A program made the translations under genes and the position numbers. From an uncultured Collinsella sp. (lineage in GTDB: Bacteria; Actinomycetota; Coriobacteriia; Coriobacteriales; Coriobacteriaceae), in NCBI GenBank assembly GCA_902470095.1, contig CABRFG010000042.1, positions 1 through 20,290 on the forward strand: a stretch of 20,290 nt of DNA, in the 5' to 3' direction. This document shows, in pieces, positions 14,177 to 20,290 of the stretch. The stretch's first letter is position 1. The number at the start of each line of letters is the position of its first letter. The notes beneath the pieces were generated by a model, which worked only from the letters and a program-made list of their open reading frames with translations, did not search any database and was not told where the DNA came from.

Positions 14177-15457
14177 TTACAGGCCGCAGGCTGCTTTGAG
14201 TTCTTCGACTCGGTCGGTCTTCTCCCAGGTGAAGTCGGGGTCTTCGCGGCCAAAGTGACCGTAGGCTGCCGTCTTTTCGTAGATGGGGCGACGCAGGTCT
14301 AGGTCGCGGATGATTGCACCCGGGCGTAGGTCGAAGGTCTTCTCCACGGCTTCAACGATTTTGTCCTCGGCAACATGTGCGGTACCGAAGGTGTCGACCA
14401 TGATTGAGAGGGGCTTGGAAACGCCGATGGCGTAGGCAAGCTCGACTTCGCAGCGGTCGGCCAGGCCGGCGGCGACCACGTTCTTGGCGACCCAGCGCGC
14501 GGCATACGCGGCGGAGCGGTCAACCTTGGTGCAGTCCTTGCCGCTAAAGGCACCGCCGCCGTGACGGCCGTAGCCGCCGTAGGTGTCGACGATGATCTTG
14601 CGGCCGGTCAGGCCCGTGTCGCCCATGGGGCCGCCCACGACAAAGCGACCGGTGGGGTTCACGTAGATGTCCGCGTTATCCCACGGCATGTTCTCAGCGG
14701 CCATGACCGGGGTGATGACGTGCTCGATGAGGTCGGCCTTGATCTTGCCCATGTCTTCGATCTCGGCGGCGTGCTGCGTGGAGATGACGATGGTCGTGAC
14801 CTCGACGGGCTTGCCTTCCTCGTAGCGCACGGTGACCTGGGTCTTGCCGTCGGGACGCAGATAGGCGAGGGTACCGTCGTGGCGCACGGCGGCCAAGCGC
14901 TCGGCCAGGCGGCTTGCCAGGTAGTGTGGCATCGGCATGAGGGTCTTGGTCTCGTTGGAGGCGTAGCCGAACATCATGCCCTGGTCGCCGGCGCCGATCA
15001 GGTCGATCGGGTCGGTGGTGGCGCCGGTCTGGGTCTCGAAGGACTCGTCGACGCCCTGGGCGATATCGGGCGACTGCTCGTGGATGAGGCTCATAACGCC
15101 GCAGGTGTCGCAGTCAAAACCGAACTTGGCACGGTTATAGCCAATGCGGCGGATAACGCCGCGGGCGATTTCCTGTACGTCGACATAGGCCTGAGTGCGA
15201 ATCTCGCCGGCGACGATGACGGTGCCGGTGGTCACGAGGGTCTCGCAGGCGCAGCGAACGTTCTCCACGTTGGCAGGCACGCCGTTGGGGGCGATGTAGC
15301 CCTGCTCCTGGAGCTCTATTTCTTTGGCGAGGATTGCGTCGAGGACGGCGTCGCTGATCTGGTCGGCGATCTTATCGGGATGACCTTCGGTCACCGACTC
15401 CGACGTAAAAACAAAGGACCCGTGTTGGGGCGGGATGGAACGAAGTTCTTCTGACAT
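14177..15457 (-). CDS. metK: S-adenosylmethionine synthetase (methionine adenosyltransferase)
   Basis: This enzyme makes S-adenosylmethionine from ATP and methionine and releases phosphate and pyrophosphate. The cytoplasmic protein is probably a tetramer. The 426 residues are slightly above the E. coli length (384). Diagnostic motifs are TSESVTEGHPDK (18-29, with the ATP/methionine histidine at 26), GAGDQG (155-160, signature 1) and GGGAFSGKDCTKVDRS (300-315, signature 2). The start ATG at 15457 has GAAAGGA 6 bp upstream on the - strand. The gene is monocistronic: sdaA starts about 310 bp further along behind a strong terminator. The leader contains a short GC-rich hairpin (15480-15506), described separately. 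B12 synthesis (left operon) consumes SAM for its methylations, but there is no direct link in this sequence. Confidence 0.97.
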   Translation of the reverse strand: MSEELRSIPPQHGSFVFTSESVTEGHPDKIADQISDAVLDAILAKEIELQEQGYIAPNGVPANVENVRCACETLVTTGTVIVAGEIRTQAYVDVQEIARGVIRRIGYNRAKFGFDCDTCGVMSLIHEQSPDIAQGVDESFETQTGATTDPIDLIGAGDQGMMFGYASNETKTLMPMPHYLASRLAERLAAVRHDGTLAYLRPDGKTQVTVRYEEGKPVEVTTIVISTQHAAEIEDMGKIKADLIEHVITPVMAAENMPWDNADIYVNPTGRFVVGGPMGDTGLTGRKIIVDTYGGYGRHGGGAFSGKDCTKVDRSAAYAARWVAKNVVAAGLADRCEVELAYAIGVSKPLSIMVDTFGTAHVAEDKIVEAVEKTFDLRPGAIIRDLDLRRPIYEKTAAYGHFGREDPDFTWEKTDRVEELKAACGL

Positions 15458-15479
15458 GATAGTCCTTTCAAAAACGTGT

Positions 15480-15506
15480 CCCGGCGACCGTTACCATTCC
15501 GCCGGG
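15480..15506 (-). promoter_or_regulatory. GC-rich hairpin in the metK leader
   Basis: A perfect 7-bp stem (15480-15486 with 15500-15506; CCCGGCG/CGCCGGG) has a 13-nt loop. On the - strand it is followed by ACACG and five T residues, then the ribosome-binding site. It would lie in a leader of only about 60 nt if the -10 box at 15525-15530 is used. It resembles a small attenuator or a compact ligand-sensing leader, but I cannot match it to a known SAM riboswitch class. Confidence 0.4.
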
Positions 15507-15524
15507 CTCTCTATGCAAGGGCAC

Positions 15525-15530
15525 ATCATA
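15525..15530 (-). promoter_or_regulatory. Candidate -10 box of metK
   Basis: TATGAT on the - strand lies about 67 bp before the metK ATG. The -35 region at 16-18 bp spacing (TGTGAA-like) is weak. Confidence 0.35.
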
Positions 15531-15563
15531 GCGCGTAAATCAAACATTCACACCCTTTCCGCA

Positions 15564-15653
15564 CCTACTCATTGGGGACAGACATAAATGACCAGCCTTA
15601 AACTAAGAACGTCTCCAACGACTGGTCATTTAAGTCTGTCCCCAATGAGTAGG
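15564..15653. repeat. 90-bp near-perfect palindrome (MITE/REP-like) between metK and gltX
   Basis: The two 32-bp arms (15564-15595 and 15622-15653) are inverted repeats with a single mismatch, separated by 26 bp. The arms contain TTGGGGACAGAC, a motif I associate with short intergenic palindromes found near REP-associated or other small transposases in many bacteria; that association is from memory. There is no ORF inside and no clear target-site duplication. It sits in the 277-bp divergent region between the metK and gltX promoters. Lacking a T-run and any gene ending nearby, it is unlikely to be a terminator. Confidence 0.8.
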
Positions 15654-15688
15654 TCGGTGCCCTTTGTGCGGAGGTTGCTTTGATGCTT

Positions 15689-15694
15689 TATACT
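15689..15694 (+). promoter_or_regulatory. Candidate -10 box of gltX
   Basis: TATACT lies 40 bp before the gltX start. No good -35 box is seen at 17 bp spacing. It is just downstream of the 90-bp palindrome, so the element lies right at the edge of this promoter. Confidence 0.4.
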
Positions 15695-15734
15695 GGTGCG
15701 GTTAGACATCCATCCTGCAATCGAGGAGATTTCC

Positions 15735-17210
15735 ATGGCATCAGACGTTCGCGTCCGCTTTGCACCCTCACCGACGGGCAAGCTGCACATTGGCGGCGCC
15801 CGCACCGCTATCTATAACTGGGCTTTCGCCCGTGCTAACGGCGGCACGTTCATCCTGCGCATCGACGACACCGACCCTACCCGCTCCACCGAAGAGAACA
15901 CGCAGATCATTCTGCGCGCCATGCGTTGGCTGGGCCTGGACTGGGACGAGGGTCCCGAGGTGGGCGGCGATTTTGGACCCTACGCCCAGACCGAGCGCCT
16001 GGACCTGTACAAGCAGGCCGCCCAGAAGCTTTGGGACGAGGGCAAGGCCTATCCCTGCTTCTGCACCAAGGAGCAGCTCGACGCCGACCGCAAGGCTGCG
16101 CAGGAGCGCAAGGACCCCTTCCAAGGCTATCAGCGCCGTTGCCGCGATCTTGATCCCGAGGAGGCCCGCCGTCGCATCGAGGCCGGCGAGTCCTACGTCC
16201 TGCGCATCAAGGTGCCTGAGGACCGCGGCGACGTCGTCATCCACGACGCCGTCCACGGCGAGGTGACCTTCGACGCCAAGGAGCTCGACGACTTCGTCAT
16301 CTTCCGCTCCGACGGCACGCCCACGTATAACTTCGCGACCGTCGTCGACGACGCCATGATGAAGATCACCCACGTCATCCGCGGCGACGACCATCTGTCC
16401 AACACCCCGCGCCAGGTCATGGTTTACGAGGCCCTCGGCGCGCCCGTGCCCACGTTCGCCCACATCTCCATGATTCTGGGCGCCGATGGCAAGAAGCTCT
16501 CCAAGCGCCACGGCGCCACCTCGGTGGAGGAGTACCGCGACGCCGGTTACCTGTCCGACGCCTTCGTCAACTATCTGGCGCTGCTCGGCTGGTCGCTCGA
16601 TGGCGAGACCACGATCATCCCGCGTGATGTCCTGGCCAGTAAGTTCTCGCTCGACCGCATCTCCAAGAACCCGGCGACCTTCGACCCCAAGAAGCTCGAC
16701 TGGGTCAATGCCGAGTACATCAACGGCATGTCCGACGCTCAGTTTGCCGACGAGATCATGGTCCCCGAGCTGCACGAGGCAGGCCTCATCGAGGGTAACG
16801 TCGAGTACGGCGAGGACTGGATCGACGCACTCGCTGCCATCGTCAAGCCGCGCACCAAGATGCCGGCCGACGCCGTGACCGTCGCCGCTCCCATCTTTGC
16901 CACGGCCGAGACGCTCGAGTATGACGAGAAGTCCGTCAACAAGGGTCTGGCCAAGGAGGGCATGGGCGCCATTCTGGACGCCGCCAAGGCCGCACTCGAG
17001 GGTGTTACCGAGTGGACGGCCGCGAACATCGACGCTGCGCTTGAGCCGCTGCCCGAGCAGATGGACCTCAAGAAGCGCGTGGTGTTCCAGGCCGTGCGCG
17101 TCGCCGTTTGCGGCAACATGGTGAGCCCTCCGCTGGGCGAGACCATGGCGCTCGTCGGCCGCGACGACTGCCTGGCGCGCATCGACCGCGCCCGCACGAT
17201 GGCGCTGTAA
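15735..17210 (+). CDS. gltX: Glutamyl-tRNA synthetase
   Basis: This class I aminoacyl-tRNA synthetase charges tRNA-Glu. Whether it also mischarges tRNA-Gln for the GatCAB route cannot be told here. The 491 residues match the family. The N-terminus VRVRFAPSPTGKLHIGGARTA contains the HIGH-equivalent HIGG at 18-21. The KMSKS-equivalent is KLSKR at 254-258 in GADGKKLSKRHG. The CFCTKEQLDADR block and a later RRCRDL provide the CxC and Cys of the zinc-type insertion, though the full ligand set is not certain. The C-terminal half (after about 330) is the helical anticodon-binding domain. The ATG at 15735 has GAGGAG 6 bp upstream; the frame opens 13 codons earlier but that part contains the promoter. 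A strong terminator follows, so gltX is probably monocistronic. Confidence 0.97.
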   Translation: MASDVRVRFAPSPTGKLHIGGARTAIYNWAFARANGGTFILRIDDTDPTRSTEENTQIILRAMRWLGLDWDEGPEVGGDFGPYAQTERLDLYKQAAQKLWDEGKAYPCFCTKEQLDADRKAAQERKDPFQGYQRRCRDLDPEEARRRIEAGESYVLRIKVPEDRGDVVIHDAVHGEVTFDAKELDDFVIFRSDGTPTYNFATVVDDAMMKITHVIRGDDHLSNTPRQVMVYEALGAPVPTFAHISMILGADGKKLSKRHGATSVEEYRDAGYLSDAFVNYLALLGWSLDGETTIIPRDVLASKFSLDRISKNPATFDPKKLDWVNAEYINGMSDAQFADEIMVPELHEAGLIEGNVEYGEDWIDALAAIVKPRTKMPADAVTVAAPIFATAETLEYDEKSVNKGLAKEGMGAILDAAKAALEGVTEWTAANIDAALEPLPEQMDLKKRVVFQAVRVAVCGNMVSPPLGETMALVGRDDCLARIDRARTMAL

Positions 17211-17233
17211 CAGTCGAACAAACGCATGTATCC

Positions 17234-17270
17234 GAGCCCCGCTCACCACGAGTGGGGCTCTTGTTTCTGT
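17234..17270 (+). terminator. Rho-independent terminator of gltX
   Basis: The stem 17234-17244 with 17250-17260 pairs over 11 positions including one G-U (outer GAGCCCC/GGGGCTC), with a 5-nt loop, then TTGTTTCTGT. It lies 23 bp past the gltX stop and before the priA ribosome-binding site. Confidence 0.88.
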
Positions 17271-17299
17271 ATACGTATGGAATAGGAGGTGCTGGGGCC

Positions 17300-19753
17300 A
17301 TGGCCGAGCAACTGTCGCTGTTTAGTTCGCCGGAACCTAAGGAAGCTCCGAAGTCCGCGGCCCCTGTCGCCGCCCCGGCGCAGCCCGAGTCCGCACGCGA
17401 GTCCGTCGCCGCCTATGCGAGCGTTGTCCTCGACATCCCGACCCGTGCGCTGTCCGAGCCGTTTGCTTATGGCATTCCGCGGTCGCTCGCCAACGATGCC
17501 CAGATCGGCTCCACCGTCCTAGTTCATTTTGGCAACCGTGCGGCCGCGGGCTACATCGTCGACATCGCGCCCGAGCTGGCCGACCTACAAGGCAACGACG
17601 CTCTCGATCCTGCGCGCATCAAGCCTATCGAGGCTATCCTCAGCAAGCCGCTCTTTAGCGCCGAGGCCGCTCGTATTGCGCGCTGGATGAGCCGCGAGTA
17701 CGTCGCAACGCTTTCCGAGTGCCTGCGCCTGTTCTTGCCCCCGGGTGGAAGCCCGCGCGTGGTCAAGGGCGAGGACGGCGTGTGGACCGTTGAGCGCCCC
17801 GCCGTTAAACCCATCCAAAACCGCTGGGTCATGCTCACGCCCGAGGGTTTCGACTACACGCCGCCCAAGACAGCGGTTCGCCAACGCCAGCTCATCGAGG
17901 CGCTCCAGTGCGGACCGGTCACGACGCGCGACCTCAACCTGCTCTACAACAGTATGTCGGCGACCATCAAGGCGCTCGAAAAACGAGGCGTCGTGGTGTT
18001 GGAAGAGCGCCGTGCGTGGCGTGGCTGCAGCGAGCAGACCACGCTGTCCTCGGCGAGCGGTAAGGCGCCGGTCGCGCTTACGAACGGCCAGCAGCAGGCG
18101 CTCGCGCAGATTGAGCGCGCACGCCTGGACGCTCACGGTGATGTCGTGCTCGTCGATGGCGTTACCGGTTCCGGCAAAACCGAGGTTTACCTCTCCGCGA
18201 TTGAGCGCGTGCTCGCGGCCGGTCGCTCGGCCTGTGTACTCGTGCCCGAGATCTCGCTGACGGCCCAAACAGTCGGCCGCTTCCGTTCGCGCTTTGGCGA
18301 GACGGTCGCCGTGTTCCATTCGCGTCTTTCGGCCGGCGAGCGTCTGGACCAGTGGGATATGGTCGCCAGCGGTGCCGCGCGCGTGGTCGTGGGCGCCCGC
18401 TCGGCGCTCTTTTGCCCGCTCAGCGACTTGGGCCTCATCATCATCGACGAGGAGCACGAGACCAGCTACAAGCAGGGTTCCAGCCCGCGCTATCATGCGC
18501 GCGAGGTGGCGGCCGAGATGGCGCGCCGCTATCGGTGTCCGCTCGTACTGGGCTCCGCCACGCCCTCGGCCGAGGCCCTCGACCGCTGCCGCCGTGGCAC
18601 GTATAACGGTGCTACCTGGACGCGCGTCGAGATGCCCGAGCGCCCGGGGCACGCCGTTTTGCCTACGGTTCGCATTGCCGATCTGCGCCGCGAGTTCGCA
18701 CATGGCAGTCGCTCCATGTTCTCTAAACCGCTGATGGAAGGCCTGGAGCGCGTAGTCGAGCGCCGCGAGAAGGCTGTGCTGCTGCACAACCGTCGCGGCT
18801 TTGCACCGTTCCTTATGTGCCGCGAATGCGGCTGCGTGCCCACCTGCAACCACTGCTCCACGGCGCTTACGTACCACGAGCGCACGCACACGCTGCAGTG
18901 CCACACCTGCGGATCGTCCTGGCGCGTGCAGCCCTATCCTGCACCCACGAGTCGCTGTCCCAAGTGCGGCAGTCGCTACCTAGCAAAAATGGGCCTGGGT
19001 ACGCAGCAGATTGAGGACGCACTGCATCAGATGCTGCCCGACGACGTCGCTATCATTCGCATGGACGCCGATTCCACGCGCGGCAAGGACGCACACAAAA
19101 AGCTGCTCGAGCAGTTCGATGCCGCCGATTGTGCCGTGTTGCTGGGCACCCAGATGATTGCCAAGGGTCTCGACTTTCCCGAGGTTACGCTCGTGGGCGT
19201 GGTCAATGCCGACTTTGCGCTCAAGCTGCCCGATTTTAGAGCAGGGGAGCGCGCCTACGATCTGCTGGAGCAGGTTGCGGGCCGTGCCGGCCGCGGCAAT
19301 CGCCCCGGCGAGGTTATCATCCAGACCTATCTGCCCGAGGACCCGGTCATTCGTGCCGTCGCCGAGCACGACCGTTCGATCTTTACCGACTACGACCTGG
19401 ACCAGCGCCGCGACGCCCTGTATCCGCCGTTCGTGCGCCTGGCCAACATCTTGGTATGGTCGACGAATGCTGATGACGCACGGGACTACATCAGTCGCAT
19501 CGCGAAGCTCCTCAAGCGTCGCTGGCATGCCGCCGCTCCCGACTTTTTGCGGGCGGGGAGCGCCGTGCCCCAGGTGCTTGGTCCGGCTTCGTGTGTAATC
19601 GAGAGAGCCAAGGACCGTTACCGCTTCCATCTGCTTGTAAAGTCGCCCGTGGGGTACCATGTCTCTGATGATATCGACGCCTGCCTCAAAGAGGTGGGTT
19701 CCGTGCGCGGCGTGAGCGTGAGCGTTGACGTCGACGCCTATGATTTGATGTAA
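17300..19753 (+). CDS. priA: Primosomal protein N' (replication restart helicase PriA)
   Basis: This superfamily 2 3'-5' DNA helicase recognises stalled or collapsed forks and reloads the replisome. The 817 residues are longer than E. coli PriA (732), partly because of an N-terminal Ala/Pro-rich stretch (about 1-40) before the 3'-DNA-binding domain (VVLDIPTRALSEPFAYGIP...). The helicase core has Walker A GVTGSGKTE with K293 and Walker B DEEH at 383-386. The zinc domain carries eight cysteines in pairs: C507/C510, C516/C519, C534/C537 and C553/C556, all intact. GRAGRG (motif VI) lies near 670. I chose the ATG at 17300 because AGGAGGT stands 9 bp upstream; the frame is open well upstream through gltX, but that is shadow. 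It is followed after 18 bp by def, so the two are probably cotranscribed. Confidence 0.95.
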   Translation: MAEQLSLFSSPEPKEAPKSAAPVAAPAQPESARESVAAYASVVLDIPTRALSEPFAYGIPRSLANDAQIGSTVLVHFGNRAAAGYIVDIAPELADLQGNDALDPARIKPIEAILSKPLFSAEAARIARWMSREYVATLSECLRLFLPPGGSPRVVKGEDGVWTVERPAVKPIQNRWVMLTPEGFDYTPPKTAVRQRQLIEALQCGPVTTRDLNLLYNSMSATIKALEKRGVVVLEERRAWRGCSEQTTLSSASGKAPVALTNGQQQALAQIERARLDAHGDVVLVDGVTGSGKTEVYLSAIERVLAAGRSACVLVPEISLTAQTVGRFRSRFGETVAVFHSRLSAGERLDQWDMVASGAARVVVGARSALFCPLSDLGLIIIDEEHETSYKQGSSPRYHAREVAAEMARRYRCPLVLGSATPSAEALDRCRRGTYNGATWTRVEMPERPGHAVLPTVRIADLRREFAHGSRSMFSKPLMEGLERVVERREKAVLLHNRRGFAPFLMCRECGCVPTCNHCSTALTYHERTHTLQCHTCGSSWRVQPYPAPTSRCPKCGSRYLAKMGLGTQQIEDALHQMLPDDVAIIRMDADSTRGKDAHKKLLEQFDAADCAVLLGTQMIAKGLDFPEVTLVGVVNADFALKLPDFRAGERAYDLLEQVAGRAGRGNRPGEVIIQTYLPEDPVIRAVAEHDRSIFTDYDLDQRRDALYPPFVRLANILVWSTNADDARDYISRIAKLLKRRWHAAAPDFLRAGSAVPQVLGPASCVIERAKDRYRFHLLVKSPVGYHVSDDIDACLKEVGSVRGVSVSVDVDAYDLM

Positions 19754-19771
19754 CAAACCGAAAGGATGGCC

Positions 19772-20290
19772 ATGGAAGCCAACGGAATCGTACTGTCGCC
19801 CGACCCTCGTCTGCGCCAGGAGTGTGCCGTCATCGAAGAGATCACCCCGGCGATCGAGGCGCTTGCCGAGAAGATGAAGAAGATGATGTTCGAGAACGGC
19901 GGCTGCGGCCTGGCTGCCCCGCAGATCGGCGAGCTCATTCAGCTCGTCACCATCGACTGCAACTACAGCGACAAGAGCGATTACGACCCGTATGTGCTCA
20001 TTAACCCCGTGATCGTGGAGCAGAGCGACCATCTGGTGCCCTTTAGCGAGGGTTGCCTTTCCATTCCTGGCATTAGCTGCGAGATCGAGCGTCCCGACCA
20101 TGTTGTGGTCGAGGCGTACGACTTAAACGCCAACCTGATTCGCTACGAGGCCTCGGGCGATTTGTTCTGCGTTTGCCTGCAGCACGAGATCGATCACCTG
20201 CACGGCAACACCATGTTTGAGCGACTAAAGCCGATGCAGAGGATCAAGGCAGTCAAGGAGTACCAGGACGCCCTGGCCCGCGGCGCTCGA
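19772..20290 (+). CDS. def: Peptide deformylase, 3' end outside window
   Basis: This metalloenzyme removes the N-formyl group from nascent proteins. All three catalytic motifs are visible: GCGLAAPQIG (44-53), EGCLS with metal-ligand C95, and QHEIDH with H138, E139 and H142. The 173 codons to the window edge run to the usual C-terminal helix (MQRIKAVKEYQDALAR), so only a few residues are probably missing; typical length is 150-190. Two in-frame ATGs exist at 19766 and 19772. The first overlaps the AAAGGA ribosome-binding site, so I chose the second, 5 bp away from it. The 18-bp gap to priA suggests cotranscription; in many bacteria fmt follows def, which would lie beyond the right edge. Confidence 0.95.
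   Translation, partial: MEANGIVLSPDPRLRQECAVIEEITPAIEALAEKMKKMMFENGGCGLAAPQIGELIQLVTIDCNYSDKSDYDPYVLINPVIVEQSDHLVPFSEGCLSIPGISCEIERPDHVVVEAYDLNANLIRYEASGDLFCVCLQHEIDHLHGNTMFERLKPMQRIKAVKEYQDALARGAR

Noticed and set aside
15564..15653. Reading the 90-bp palindrome as a terminator
   Set aside because: Both flanking genes start, rather than end, next to it, and neither side has a T-run.
15768..17249. A 493-codon open frame antisense to gltX
   Set aside because: GC-rich coding DNA with codon-position bias often leaves the reverse strand open; the translation is a repetitive Val/Gly/Asp/His-rich string with no family motif, while gltX has full synthetase signatures.
17585..18904. A 439-codon antisense frame within priA (and a 373-codon one at 18980-20101)
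   Set aside because: Arg/Ala/His-rich shadow translations with no recognisable domain; priA and def motifs lie in the opposite strand across the same bases.

Overview
The window looks like a chromosomal segment of a high-GC Gram-positive gut actinobacterium of the class Coriobacteriia. A Collinsella-like organism is my best guess, from the overall look of the housekeeping genes and intergenic repeats. No rRNA or other taxonomic marker is present, so this is an inference. I found no tRNA, rRNA, CRISPR array, complete insertion sequence or replication origin.

Region 1 (1-6608, + strand) is a tightly packed, translationally coupled cobalamin (vitamin B12) operon that enters from the left edge. 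Its order is a CobU-like/CobC-like fusion (5' end missing), cbiB, cobD, cobQ (cbiP), cobO, cbiC and cbiJ (cobK). Every junction overlaps or abuts. The late genes (aminopropanol arm, lower-ligand arm) come first. They are followed by the adenosylation and amidation genes, then the corrin-ring genes. Five hand-counted 60-base lines average about 68% GC.

Region 2 (6609-6819) is the boundary between this operon and the rest. It holds a short, decayed IS21-type transposase (IstA-like) remnant that breaks off next to a 22-nt imperfect inverted repeat. From here rightwards six hand-counted lines average about 60% GC, so the B12 block may be an acquired island, or the contig may be joined here.

Region 3 (6820-12106, - strand) reads right to left. 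It encodes a membrane-anchored L,D-transpeptidase (cell-wall cross-linking), then a MacAB-type set of membrane fusion protein, ABC ATPase and FtsX/MacB-like permease in one coupled unit.

Region 4 (12256-15457, - strand) encodes a single-chain iron-sulfur L-serine dehydratase (sdaA) and S-adenosylmethionine synthetase (metK), each with its own hairpin terminator. A striking 121-bp palindromic element lies in the sdaA leader. A short GC hairpin lies in the metK leader.

Region 5 (15458-20290) opens with a divergent intergenic region carrying a 90-bp near-perfect palindrome (MITE/REP-like). It is followed by gltX, a strong terminator, priA and peptide deformylase (def, cut by the right edge), all on the + strand. 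These are core translation and replication-restart genes.

I saw no clearly undescribed multi-gene system. The most worthwhile leads are the sdaA-leader palindrome, the 90-bp palindrome, the shortened CobU-like domain fused to CobC, and the composition break at the IS remnant.
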